This document shows positions 11,125 to 22,071 of a stretch of 64,000 nucleotides of DNA, piece by piece; within the stretch, counting starts at the first letter, position 1; the number at the start of each line of letters is the position of its first letter. Made by a program: the position numbers and the translations under genes. Source of the stretch: Poecilobothrus nobilitatus (lineage: Eukaryota; Arthropoda; Insecta; Diptera; Dolichopodidae); NCBI GenBank assembly GCA_947095535.1, contig OX352772.1, forward strand, positions 150,980,767 through 151,044,766. The letters are read 5' to 3'. Under the pieces are notes generated by a model. That model was given only the letters and a program-made list of their open reading frames with translations, ran no database searches and had not been told where the DNA came from.

Positions 11125-11300
11125 ATAATAATTGTATTTTGTTAAAGGCAAATATTGTTGTTTGATAGATACTGGAAGTGATATTTGTTTAATTAAAGAA
11201 TCATGCTTACAATTAATAAATCCCTTGTCTATTTGTAGAAATTCTTCACTCTCCATATCAGGTATAGGTCGAAAAAAATTTAGTAAAGGATGTTGCAGCA
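11125..11300 (+). pseudogene. Retroviral-type aspartic protease remnant
   Basis: The frame reads ...LLKANIVV then, after a one-base slip, LIDTGSDICLIK. The DTG(S) active-site motif is in the place expected between gag and RT. The protease would mature the polyprotein. The reading is broken downstream. Other copies: 52330, 58930, and on the - strand near 32210 and 39170. Confidence 0.6.
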
Positions 11301-11479
11301 TTGACCTATAAATGGTGATCAGTATAAAAATTCAAAGCTTCACATTACCCAGAATTACTGTATGAAGTTTCCTGTCAAAATAGGAATGAGTTTGTTACGA
11401 CATTACATTTTAAATATTGATGACGGTGTTATTTGTTAATTAAAAAAACAATAATACAGCAGAAAATCGTATACAAGAG

Positions 11480-11789
11480 GAAAACAAATGTTTTCTAGCC
11501 GAAATTAGCCGTACTGATCTTCCAGGATTAGTTAATCTAAAAGAAGAAAAAGTAAATCATAATATCACAATGATTAAGGATTATAAACCTGCATTTATGA
11601 AGACGTCATCCATTCAAATGAAGATTCTTCCTTTAGATGAGAAACCGGTATTCCAAAGTCACGCTGGGGAACAGAAATTAATTAAAGATCAAGTAAAAGA
11701 ATGGCTAAAAGATTATATACTTAGTGAAAGTTCAGCAGACTTAGTGAAAGTCCAGCTCTGTCATTAAGAAGGAAGATGGCTTCATGGCT
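11480..11789 (+). pseudogene. RT N-terminus only, cut off before the catalytic core
   Basis: Contains the typical Ty3/gypsy entry to RT: a MKILPLDEKPVFQS block, KDQVKEWLKDYIL, and in sister copies YASPV...KKEDGS, equivalent to the ASPVV-KKKDGS start of the family. No YxDD, RNase H or integrase follows; the frame passes into domino-derived sequence. The element could not have encoded its own reverse transcription. Confidence 0.65.
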
Positions 11790-12428
11790 GATAATCATTT
11801 ATGTACAGATGAACTTATGGAAAAACATTGAAAGAGAGGAAAGTTAGATATTAAAGAAAAGAAGAAAATTATTTCAAATGATGAATCAGAATCATCGGAT
11901 TCTGATTCTACCGAAGAGCAGTCAGTTGATGAAACGGCAAACGATTCCGACGATAGTGAGTTAAAAAAAGAAAATTCCAATATAAGTCTTAAAAGTTTAT
12001 TAGAGGATGAAAATAAAGAAGATACAACGAATAACGCAGCAGCTTTATCTCCAACTAATGGAAAATTGAATGAAATTTTAGCTGATGAAATGGGATTCGG
12101 GAAAACTATACAAACAACAGCACATTTAGCACATTTATCATGTTTTAAAGAAAATTGGGGACCTCGTCTTATTGTAGTATCTTCCTCAGTTATGTTAAAT
12201 TGGGAGATGAAATCTAAAAAATTGTACCTTAGATTTAAAATTTTTACTTGCTATGGTTTGAACGTAAATCAAAACGTGTTGGTTGGGCAAAACCAAAGAC
12301 ATTTAACTTTTGTATAACATCATACAAATTAGTTACTCAAGATAGGCAAAGTTTTAGTTTTAAAAAAATGGAAATAATTTTATATGAAGCACAAAATAAA
12401 GGGACATACAATAAAAAACGGAAAGCAA
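11790..12428 (+). pseudogene. Captured Domino/SWR1-type SNF2 ATPase fragment (copy D3)
   Basis: Acidic serine-rich stretch (SNDESESSDSDSTEE), then SLLEDENKEDTTNNAAALSP, then helicase motif I as ILADEMGFGKTIQT with an intact P-loop, LIVVSSSVMLNWEMKSKK, and after a frameshift RVGWAKPK, ITSYKLVTQDRQSF and EAQN. This order and spacing is that of the N-terminal ATPase lobe in Domino/SRCAP/p400 proteins. About 90 bp is missing before motif I (the block LRKYQHIGLDWLL in other copies). No introns are visible, which suggests capture from mRNA. It ends in the LTR. Confidence 0.75.
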
Positions 12429-13216
12429 TGTGGGGTGGATATTTTTTCACAACAAAAAATATAAAAAAATATATCACCAATTAAAAACTAAAAAACACTT
12501 ACCTATATCCAGCACTAGTTACATCATATTTTTTTGGTTGTTATCCAAATCTGCATATAGGATACATCGAGATATAATATTATTTAATAAGTAATAGTAA
12601 ACTAATATGTTATACTTATCTTTTGCAGCTCCACATCTCTAGTAGCTCAGAGATGTATATTTCCACTCCAATATCATTAATCTAATTTTTCACTACAATA
12701 TCTTAATCTAATCTAATATTAGATTTGCTTCTTATTTATTAATGTAAATAATTTGACAGTTGTCATCACAACATATTAGAGCGAAATAACAACATATTAA
12801 CAACATATACGTTTGCCGCTTTGTGAGCAAAGTACGGTTTATTGAAATTAAATAAATCAATCAATGGGGATTAATCATCTAAATTCAAATTTAAAGGTGA
12901 ATAAACTCTTTCCTTTTTTTATCTAAAGCTGTTATTTTGATTATTATAAAAGAAGAAAAGAAATTGGAAAAAAGAACTAGTGGATCCGTGAACGTAGAAG
13001 GTGAAGCACCAAAAGTTAAAACATTAATATTTATTAAAAACTAATCTTTTATTAAATGTAATTAATAAAGTACATATTTAAATTAAATTTGTTTTGAATA
13101 ATAACTATTTACAACTGAACTGAACTGAACTTTTAACAATAATTATTTTGAATTTTATTTTATAATAATAATTTTAATTTTTAAGTTACATAAAAAAAAC
13201 TTGAACTAAAATAAAA
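12429..13216 (+). repeat. 3' LTR (copy 4), truncated by another repeat
   Basis: Starts TGTGGGGTGGAT and follows the LTR consensus to 'gaactaaaataaaa', where a foreign sequence beginning caaggtagaatgtaa replaces the last ~50 bp. Confidence 0.7.
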
Positions 13217-14348
13217 CAAGGTAGAATGTAAACCAACGGTCTTTAAAAGCGCACATTTCCAAAACTCAATACAAACTGTTTAGAATTATGACTTGCACAA
13301 AAATTTGAAAATTTCATGTAATAACAAAAAACGTGAAAATAGGACATTTTTAAAATTTGAGGGGCCGTAAGTCCGGAATCCTATATAACTAAGAAAAACG
13401 GTTATATAGGATTATTAAAAAATATATTATTGAACCTTTAATTTTCATGTCTTGCCGAAGATTTTCACAGGTGCCTAAGTTACACTTGCCTAAAAATAGC
13501 AAATTTTCAATTTTTGAGGCGTAATAACTCTTAAAAAGGGGGGGTAACTCTGCCAAAAAATTTTCTGAGAAAACCTATACTAATTCTAAAAGTTCTTTCT
13601 TGTCTCAAAATTTCAGGTTCCTATCTAAAGGCGTGCCGTAGATATGAAAAAAGAAATTTCATGCAAAATGTGGTTTTCACATAACGGTAAATTTAAATAG
13701 TAAATTACAAAATATTACATAATTTTTATATTGTTTTATATAGATAATAAAATTTTCGATCTTCTGGCGGTTTTAGATTGCAAAACTATTACGTAAAGCC
13801 TGAGATATATACTTCTGAAAATTGGGATTATTCGCAATTTTGAAGAGCTGCAACTTTGGAACCCTTTACAACTAAAATAAACCTTTAACACACGTAAAAA
13901 TATATTACTGTAGCTTTAATTTTTTAATTCTTGTAGAAGTAAAATGTGTACAGGTTCCCAAGTTACAGGTGTTTAAAAATAGCAATCAAAATTTCAATTT
14001 TTGAACCCTAATAGCTCATAAACAAGGGGCGGTCCATAAAAAATTTCTGAGCAAACTTATACTAATTCTAATACTACAAACTAATACTAAGTTCTTTCTT
14101 GCCTCAAAATTTCAAGCCTCTATTTAAAAGCGTGCCGGAGTTATGAAAGTAGAAAAATCATGCAAAATTTGGTTTTCACATAACGGTAAATTTAAATACT
14201 AAATTTAAAAAAATTGTACAATTTTGATATTAATTTACAAAGTAAAAAAAAATACCTGTCCAATGACGTTTTCATATTGAAAAAATCTTAAGCAGAACAT
14301 AAGATATTTGCATTTAAAAAAATAATATGTAAATATTGTAATATTTTT
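13217..14348. repeat. Unclassified dispersed repeat beginning CAAGGTAGAATG
   Basis: Two or more internal rounds of 'ggggccgtaag', 'cacctaagttacac', 'aatagcaaattttcaattt' and 'gtgccggagttatgaaa'. It is inverted at 32996-33814. The left boundary is defined because two separate LTR copies are interrupted by the same first bases (caaggtagaatgtaa), both after an A-run. No coding sequence. Class unknown; terminal CAAG is shared with the DINE-like family. Confidence 0.6.
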
Positions 14349-14650
14349 TAAAATATGCTTTTATCGAAACCAAATTCGCACCCTAAAAAGTATAAAATAA
14401 AATTGATTGCAGAATTGATTGTAAAATTGATTGTAAATTGCTGGAATAAGGTTAAATAAAAATCTAGGAAATTTGAGGTTCGTGTTTCTTTTTTATTCCA
14501 GCAATTTACTTTTATATTATAACAGTCCAAAATGCTTGCACTAGCAATTCACTTTTATATTATAACAGTCAAAAAAGCTAAAGTTTTGCAATCAATTTTA
14601 TTTTCTACTTTTTAGGGGGCGAATTTGGTTTCGATAAAAGCATATTTTAA
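14349..14650. mobile_element. MITE-like fold-back element with ~62-bp terminal inverted repeats
   Basis: The left end (aaaatatgcttttatcgaaa ... aaaattgattgca) is repeated in inverse at the right end (tgcaatcaatttta ... gataaaagcatatttt). A second nested palindrome, ttgctggaataa/ttattccagcaa, lies inside. About 300 bp with no coding capacity: a typical non-autonomous DNA transposon. Target duplication is unclear because the ends merge with 'tttaaa'. Confidence 0.75.
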
Positions 14651-14653
14651 ACA

Positions 14654-16499
14654 AGTAAATGTAACAGTAAGTCGATGCAACCGACTTATTAATACCCTAC
14701 ACCTGAATAATTCGAATTAAATTAAAAATCCATAAGTGTTTTTGGCAGCTGCTTGAACTTCTTCCCTTTTCGGTCTTATTCAACTCGAATTTCAAGAACG
14801 TAAAAGAGGCATCCGCTTGGGATATGCTTGACACCCTTGTATAAAATTTTAAGTTTCTATCTTAATTATTTTCGAAGATTGGTAGTCCTTGGGAGGTTTG
14901 TGTCAGCTACCCGAATTGCCACTCCAATTCATCGAATCCATCTCAGGAACATAAAGAAAACTTGCCAGAACACCATTCTATTAAATTTAAAGGTTCTACT
15001 TTTGTTGGTTTTGGAGATATGCTCAATCCGAACCCAAGGACCAAATCCTCTCAAATTTCAGAGGCCTAAATCATACATGAAGGAACACCATTGTACCAAA
15101 TTCAAAGGTTCTACCTTTGTTCGTATTGGATATAATCTCATTTGCTCTGCGGCTCGTTCGGAAGCTTCCAAAATTCGAATCCACGGTTCAAATTCTTTCA
15201 AATTTAAACCCATGGCCAAATCCTCTCAAATTTCAGAGACCTAAATCAAACATGAAAAAACACCATTCGGCCAAATTTAAAGGTTATATATTTGCTGTTT
15301 TTGGAGATAATCTCATTTGCTCTGGGGCTCGTTCGGAAGCGTCCAAAATCCAAACCCATGGACCACATCCTCTTAAATTTTAGAGACATAAATCAAACTG
15401 GAAGAAACATCATTATAAAAAATTTAAAGGTTCTATCTTTATTGGTTTTGGAAATAATCTCGTTTGCTCTGGGGCTCGTTCGGAAGCTTCCAAAACCCGA
15501 ACCCATGGACCAAATCTTCTCACATTTCAGAGACTTAAATAAAACATGAAAGAACACCACCCTGCCAAAAGTAAAGGTTATATCTTTATTGGTTTTGGAG
15601 ATAATCTCATTTGCTCTGGGGCTCGTTCGGAAGCTTCCAAATCCAAACCCATGGACCAAATACTCTTAAATTTCAGAGACATAAATCGAACGGGAAGGAA
15701 CATCATTGTACAAAATTTAAAGGTTCTATCTTTGTTGGTTTTGGAGATAATCTCATTTGCTCTGGTGCTCGTTCGGAAGCTTCCAAAACCCAAACCCATG
15801 GACCAAATTCTCTTAAATTTCAGAGACATAAATCGAACGGGAAGAAACATCATTGTACAAAATTTAAAGGTTCTATCTTTGTTGCTTTTGGAGATAATCT
15901 CATTTGCTCTGGGGCTCGTTCGGAAGCGTCCAAAATCCAAACCCATGGACCACATCCTCTTAAATTTTAGAGACATAAATCAAACTGGAAGAAATATCAT
16001 TATAAAAAATTTAAAGGTTCTATCTTTATTGGTTTTGGAGATAATCTCGTTTGCTCTGGGGCTCGTTCGGAAGCTTCCAAAACCCGAACCCATGGACCAA
16101 ATCCACTTAAATTTCAGAGACATAAATCGAACGGGAAGAAACATCATTGTACAAAATTTGAAGGTTCTATCTTTGTTGCTTTTGGAGATAATCTCCTTTG
16201 CTCCGGAATCATTCGGAAGCTTCCAGAATCCGAACCCATGGACGGATTTTGTGCAGATTCGAACTTAGCCTTTCTTTCTTAATTAGTAACCTACTATATA
16301 AATTTCATCAAGATAGCATCATTATTTTTTGAGTTATCGTGCGTACGGACGGACGGACGGACGGACATCGCTAAATCGACTCCGGCGGTGATCCTGATTC
16401 AGAATATATATACATGTCTATACCTAACTTGCTTCCTTTTGGTGGTTACAAACACCATACCAAAGTTAATATACCCTATACTTTAGGTGTAGGGTATAA
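14654..16499 (+). mobile_element. DINE-1/INE-like non-autonomous element (copy E1)
   Basis: Left end acaagtaaatgtaacag followed by the hairpin AAGTCGATGCAACCGACTT and ataccctacacct; right end tttaggtgtagggtataaaa, an inverted copy of that motif. Near the right end are gacggacggacggacggac and a 'cagaatatatatac' tract, a signature of widespread fly repeats of the DINE-1 kind. Two inverted copies (28951-30168 and 47886-49448) confirm both ends. Assignment to Helentron-type rolling-circle elements is plausible but not proven. Confidence 0.65.
14991..16250. repeat. 147-bp tandem repeat inside the DINE-like element
   Basis: The word 'aggttctatct' or a close variant starts at 15281, 15428, 15575, 15721, 15868, 16015 and 16162, spacings of 147, 147, 146, 147, 147 and 147 bp; two earlier units are irregular (14991, 15106). 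Because 147 is a multiple of three, long repetitive frames of up to 240 codons arise on both strands. They are a by-product, not genes. Confidence 0.85.
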
Positions 16500-17329
16500 A
16501 AATATTTTTTTTACATATTATTTTATTTTAAACTTTTTAGTTTTAAATGAAACACATAATTTGAATTTAAAAATATGGGATATTTTTTATTCATACATAC
16601 ATTAATTATTGTTTCTGATATAAAATACATTTTATAATTTTATACCAAATGTTTAAGTAAATTAAGAGACGTTAATTCGATTCCATTACAGCAAGAGTAA
16701 AAATTTTTTATTCCAGAAACTCATAAATAATGAAAGTACCTCGAAGGGTAAAATATGTACCAAAATACTGTGATTATATAAATATTACAATCCAACAACA
16801 TTACTCGAATGAAAATGATATACATAAATGTACTTTACTGTATATTTCTATAGTATACTATTAGTAGTATATCGTATATCCAAACAAACATCTAACCTTG
16901 AACACCTACCTACCTAATCGCTTAATAAGATCATGCAGTAAAAAATGTTGAGAAATATCTTGATTTAAATTATAAACAAATGGAGCAGAACAAAATAATT
17001 TAGGAAATTAGTTTAACATAATATTATGTACGTACGTACATACTTACATACGTACTTTTAATTTTTTGCGTTGACAAAATTTTCTTTGTAAATCATAATT
17101 CGTAATGCCCAAAAGCATAATTTTGTAATGATCTTCACTTTTTATATTCTTTACAATGTATATACATACATACAAAAAAATATTATGTATGCATGTATTT
17201 TGAATTTGGCAATTGGAATTATTTTGAATAAAATTTTATATGTATGTATATCTATATACACAATTGACATAATAAATGTTCCTAAATAAAACACATAAAA
17301 CATTAATTTTTAACGCCATGCATATTCAA
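16500..17329. other. AT-rich spacer, no gene seen
   Basis: Simple AT-rich DNA with short acgtacgtac/catacatac runs near 17028-17060 and 17160-17185. No coding or RNA feature recognised. Confidence 0.5.
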
Positions 17330-18090
17330 TATGCAATAAAGAATCTTGACAACAAATATTCTGATTTAAATCCTAAACAAATGTTTTAAAACAAAATAAT
17401 TTAGCAACATAAAAATATTGTACCTATATATTTTGTGTTTTGCTAAATCCTAATACAAAACAAATGTACACATCAAGATTGATTGAACTAAATTATTATA
17501 GGAGGAAAGATCAAATAAAATAATACATAAAATTTTATTAAAAAATTTATGATGAATACAGTTAACAAAAAAAAAAAATGTACATACACGAATTGAATTC
17601 GAACCACATTACCCTCACTTTCAAAACCTGTACACTCTCCTCTGCACTATACAACACTTAAATATTTTTTGAACATATTACTAACATAAAATCTTAATTT
17701 TTAACAATGCATATTCAATATGCATTAAAAAATGTTGACAGTAAATATTTTGATTTAAATCCTAAACAAATGTTGTAAACAAAATAACTTAGCAACATAC
17801 ATAAAAATATTGTATGTGTGGATTGTGTTTTGCTAATTATGCTAATACAAAACAGCAGGAAAGATCAAAAATATAATGTGTATGTTTGTATGCATGAATA
17901 AGAGATAAAAATGTAAGTTTTAAATTCATATATACAAAAATGTATACATATTTTATTCAAAAAATATTGATGAATAGATAGTTAAAAAAATAAAAATGTT
18001 GCATGTGAACTGGATTCGAACAACATGATCTCCACTTTTGAAACCTGTACACTATCCTCTGCACCATACTACACTTAAAAATGTTGCTAA
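17330..18090 (-). repeat. Two ~390-bp tandem units carrying tRNA-like segments
   Basis: Blocks 'gatttaaatcctaaacaaatg' and 'ttgtgttttgctaa' recur about 390 bp apart, with a decayed third copy near 16960. Each of the two better units carries a tRNA-like stretch on the - strand, 17591-17655 and 18006-18075: an A-box-like gtgcagagga(g/t)agtg and a B-box-like gttcgaat(t/c)ca. Probably a tRNA-derived SINE head inside a repeat, not an active tRNA gene. Confidence 0.5.
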
Positions 18091-18121
18091 CAGATTACGA
18101 AGATAATAAAAAGCGTGACAG

Positions 18122-18160
18122 AATGACAAATAAATAAATAAATAAATAAATAAATAAACC
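18122..18160. repeat. (AAAT)n microsatellite
   Basis: About nine copies of aaat/aata in a row (ataaataaataaataaataa). Confidence 0.9.
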
Positions 18161-18179
18161 GACACCGACGAGTTAATAT

Positions 18180-18417
18180 AAAAGCATATAAAATAGGGCT
18201 TTTTCAAAGTTTGAGGGGCTGTAGCTCCGTAATGGATGGGGCTACATGAAAAAGTTGTTCCACAAAATAATTTTTTTTATGAGACCTACCCATGGTTAAA
18301 ATTTTTTTTCTCTATCTTTAACGGTGTAGAAGTTTTGTAAACAGACGGACAGACGGACGGACGGAGAGAGTGAAGCTAATAAGCAGATTTTTTCAAAATT
18401 TTTTTGGAAATGTGCTA
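18180..18417. repeat. Fragment of a DINE-like or related repeat
   Basis: Contains gaggggctgtagctccgtaa and agacggacagacggacggac, the wording of the dispersed repeats at 46310-46700. Both ends are broken. Confidence 0.5.
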
Positions 18418-18458
18418 AAAACGAATTTAAATTATATTAAATTTTATCCAATTCTACA
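18418..18458 (+). repeat. LTR terminal fragment
   Basis: The last ~40 bp of the LTR (aaattttatccaattctaca) directly before a polB N-terminus. Confidence 0.6.
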
Positions 18459-19825
18459 TGCAGTACATCAAATAATCTAGATTGATGTGAAAGATGTGAA
18501 TTCCACTGATAAGATTGGGTTAACATTTTGTGGATACAATTTTGAACATCAAGGTCCTGCGTATCTCAGTTTTAGATCCGCTTATGAACTTAAATTTAGC
18601 GAGGTTTGGGATGTAATTTCTAATATTCTTCAAAGTAATTCTGAAAATAGTTATTTATAATACATGTTTTGTTTCATTTATTATAAACTATTTTTATCTT
18701 ACGTCTATAGGCTTAAGTACAGACACTTTTTGTTTAACAGGTACCCGTGTTAGATTACCCACTGGTAGAGGTAGAAATAATAAATATTCAAATTATAAAG
18801 AGGAATACTTAAAGAGGAAAGGAATAATTACAATAAAAAACATCAATCATTTATGTCTACCATATTCACTTGTTGTTTCAATAGCTAAAATTGAAAAATT
18901 TATTGAATATGAGAAAATTCAATAAATACAGGAAATACAGGAAAACTGCAAACTCTAACTGCTTTAAAATTATTAAAAACATTAAAAATAACAATTCCAT
19001 CTGAAGGTTGCGGAATTCGTGAATTGAATCAATTTCAAGAATGTTTACATAAACACAAAATTGTTGTATATAAATATGGAACAAGTTTTAATAATGGAAA
19101 AAAATTAACTTTCTATACCATAATAATCATTACAATGTGAAGAATGAAGACAACATTTCGTTGTGAAGAATGTCATATTCCGTTATTCTAAGAAAAAACA
19201 ATTAGCTGTTCGAAAAGGTTGCCCTTGTTGTCAAAAATCCAAGCTGGTGATTTTTGACAATAAGAGCAACTTTTTCGAACACTTATATTGATTTTTAAAA
19301 ATATTCTATGTATGGATCATATGGATATGCAATCGCGCGATATGCAATCGCGCATTTTGTGGTCAATCATATTTTGAAAATCATAAGGCTTCCAGTTCAA
19401 AAATAGAAGCATCTGTGCAGAAATTAGAAAATGCAAATCTTGTTTTAAAGTCCATAAAAATTGTAGGACTCATATATGTGGAGAATATTTTTGTAATGCG
19501 ATAATCATGTTCCTGAAAACCATAAATGATTCATTCAGCAAGACAAAACAAAAGTAAATTTTGAAAACTGCATTTACAATTTTATGATTTAGAAACAAGA
19601 CAAGAAGAAATTAACTCTACAAAAATAAAAGAACATGTTCCAAGTTTATGTGTGGCTCAACTGAGAAATGTATTGCTTTAAATGTATAAACATTGATTCT
19701 TGATGACATTGTGATAAATGTAAATTAGGAGAAAGAATTTTTAAAACGAAAAATGTGATAGAGGATTTCATGGAATTTATTATAAAATTAAGAAAGGAAT
19801 CCAAAAATATTGTCATAATTGCTCA
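18459..19825 (+). pseudogene. polB: Polinton-type polB, N-terminal half (copy P3)
   Basis: N-terminal blocks and zinc region as in the other copies, then the start of the 3'-5' exonuclease (IVIIAHN at about 19800), after which polB stops abruptly. Within the zinc region an inverted duplication (19205-19282) replaces normal sequence. The break after IAHN and the flank beyond it are shared with copy P8 at 61121-62460. Numerous stops and frameshifts. Confidence 0.75.
19205..19282. repeat. Hairpin-forming inverted duplication within polB
   Basis: 'tgttcgaaaaggttgccctt' ... is followed after a short loop (ccaagctggt) by its near-complement '...agagcaactttttcgaaca'. The same rearrangement is present at 23758-23837 in the inverted copy P4. 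Confidence 0.8.
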
Positions 19826-20400
19826 TAATTGATCGGTAAATTGTCATAACGTCAAATTCAGCGGTTGTTTATAACTCTTAAAAAAATTATTAATAAAAAT
19901 TCATTTTATTTGTAAAATCATTTAAATATCGCGCAAATTTTCGTGTAAATAATTTTAACGTAAATTAAATCATTATTCAATATTTTATTTAAAATTTGTT
20001 TTTTTTGGCATAAGAATTCGGAATACGCTACACGCAAATAAACAAAAAGTGCAAAAAGCAATTCAGTGTAACTATTTGAAATTAGTACCTACCCTTTATA
20101 TGTGCATGTGGAATGAAAAAATTATAAAAGTGAAATTTTGTATACAAAGACATGGCTGCTTATGCTTTAATTAAATATTTATTATGTTTCTTTATAAAGT
20201 CTTTTTTTTAATAATTTTATTTTTACATTATAGTTTTTTTAAACACAAATTTAAACATTATTTGCTACATATGTATAAACTTTTTAAAATTATTTATATT
20301 TTGAAACTTTTAAATACATATTGTGTATATTTGGATTTTCACATTTTTTACGATTATAAACTATTACTTTTCTTTTTTTTTTTTTAACAAATAACAAATT
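19826..20400. other. AT-rich flank shared with 62461-62937 and 63953-64000
   Basis: From 'ttgtcataacgtcaaattc' through 'tacattatagtttttttaaac' this sequence matches the flank of polB copy P8, so the two are parts of one segmental duplication. No gene recognised; a run of t's at 20195-20202 is the site where a DINE-like element entered the other copy. Confidence 0.6.
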
Positions 20401-22030
20401 AATAAACAAGTAGTATTTGCCCGCCCCTCGAAATTCGAGGTGCTTTAATTAGCAATTACAATACAGTATATACAGTATAGTTTCTTTATGATTTTATTTA
20501 AAATGTAAAAATACAATTTTCCATAATTAAAGCCTTTATGAATTTAAAATTTCTTTGCAAATGATATTTTTTGTAAAAACACGGTTATTATTATCTTTTA
20601 GAAGTTGCCCTTGATTTATTGAGTATTGGAAACTCAATATATACCTATTATATATATATTATAAGAAGCCTAAGATGGTAAATCATTGAGTAAAAGGGTT
20701 TTAAATGTCTATCAATACAGATTAAATATTATGATGATATTGTGATATGTAAGAATTTATTTCGTTTAAAATATAAAAAAAAAACAGAACTGAATAGAAC
20801 TTGCAAGATTAAAAAGTAACTATTAATAACCTCACACTCTACCACTGCACCAAACCTTTCACTAAAATCTGAATGTTTATATTCAGTTATATTGTGAAAT
20901 TTTTATTTCCTACCATACATATTTTAAAATTTTATTTATGTATTTATAAAAAAACAAAAAGCAAACACAAAAAAGCAAAATTTAAAATTCAACGGAATAA
21001 AAGAGCGTCGTTTTGAATATATATATTATAGGTATAGATTATACATACTATATGATACATATGTATATACTTTACATGGGTTTTTTTATAAAAATGGAAA
21101 ATTATTAATGAAAATCAGAAAATTTTAGAAAAATATTGATCTTGTAAGATGGCTGTACTGAATATTTATCATTTAAAAAAAAAAAAATGAAAGTTGGTTG
21201 GTAAATCATTGAGTAAAAGGGTTTTAAATGTCTGGCATTTACACATTACATATTATGATATGATGATATGAAAATATCAGAAAAACAACCAAAAAAAAAA
21301 AATTGAATTGCATCGAACCTGCAAAACACAACACTTCCAAGTTTACGAATCGGCCACTCTACCACTGCACCAAACCCTTCACTAAAATCTGAATGTTTAT
21401 ATTCAGTTATATTGTGAAATTTTTATTTTCTACCTTACATATTTTAAAATTTTATTTATGTATTTATAAAAAAACAAAAAGCAAAAACAAAAAAGCAAAA
21501 TTTAAAATTCAACGGAATAAAAGAGCGTCGTTTTTTAATATGTATATTATAGGTATAGATTATACATACTATATGATACATATGTACTTACTACTACTTA
21601 CTTACATATGTACTTACTATACTTTACATGGGTTTTATTATAAAAATGGAAAATTATTAATGAAAATAAGAAAATTTTGAATATTTATCATTTAAAAAGA
21701 AAAAAATTAAAGTTGGTTGGTAAATCATTGAGTAAAAGGGTTTTAAATGTCTGTCATTTACAGATTAAATATTATGATACACATTAGCAATTCAATATTA
21801 ATAAATTACATCTTAATACTTAAATTCTAAATAATTAAAATATTAATACAAATTAACTATTTAACTTTTAATAAGCAAACACACTAAACTTATTGTTTTT
21901 GTTTTCTTTTAAACAAGATTTAAACGTCAAACATATAAAAGAATTACCATACATATAAAGAATTACTCCATGTTCAAACGGGCATTACATAGAAATTATG
22001 GTTAGTACTTGCGTAACCAAAAGTTTGAAT
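20401..22030 (-). repeat. Two ~500-bp repeat units with tRNA-like heads
   Basis: 20820-21130 and 21350-21680 are near duplicates (caccaaaccttcactaaaatct ... gaaaattattaatgaaaat; quoted in part). Adjacent tRNA-like segments on the - strand lie at 20785-20858 and 21303-21374. The latter reads GGTTTGGTGCAGTGGTAGAG at its start and has B-box-like GGTTCGATGC about 55 nt later, total about 72 nt. tRNA-derived SINE heads are the likeliest explanation. The rest is AT-rich with no gene. Confidence 0.5.
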
Positions 22031-22071
22031 AGTAAAATAATTAAGAGAAAAAATAATACCTAACTAAGAGA

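Noticed and set aside
15546..16268. 240-codon open frame, plus antisense frames
   Set aside because: By-product of a 147-bp tandem repeat, which is divisible by three. The mirrored 48001-49198 frames are the same repeat; no known domain, and frames exist on both strands.
14654..16499. CRISPR array or bacterial tandem repeat
   Set aside because: Eukaryotic sequence; units are contiguous 147-bp blocks without unique spacers.
21303..21374. Functional tRNA gene
   Set aside because: A- and B-box-like motifs are present, but acceptor pairing and anticodon stem look poor, and it lies in a duplicated repeat. Treated as SINE-like.
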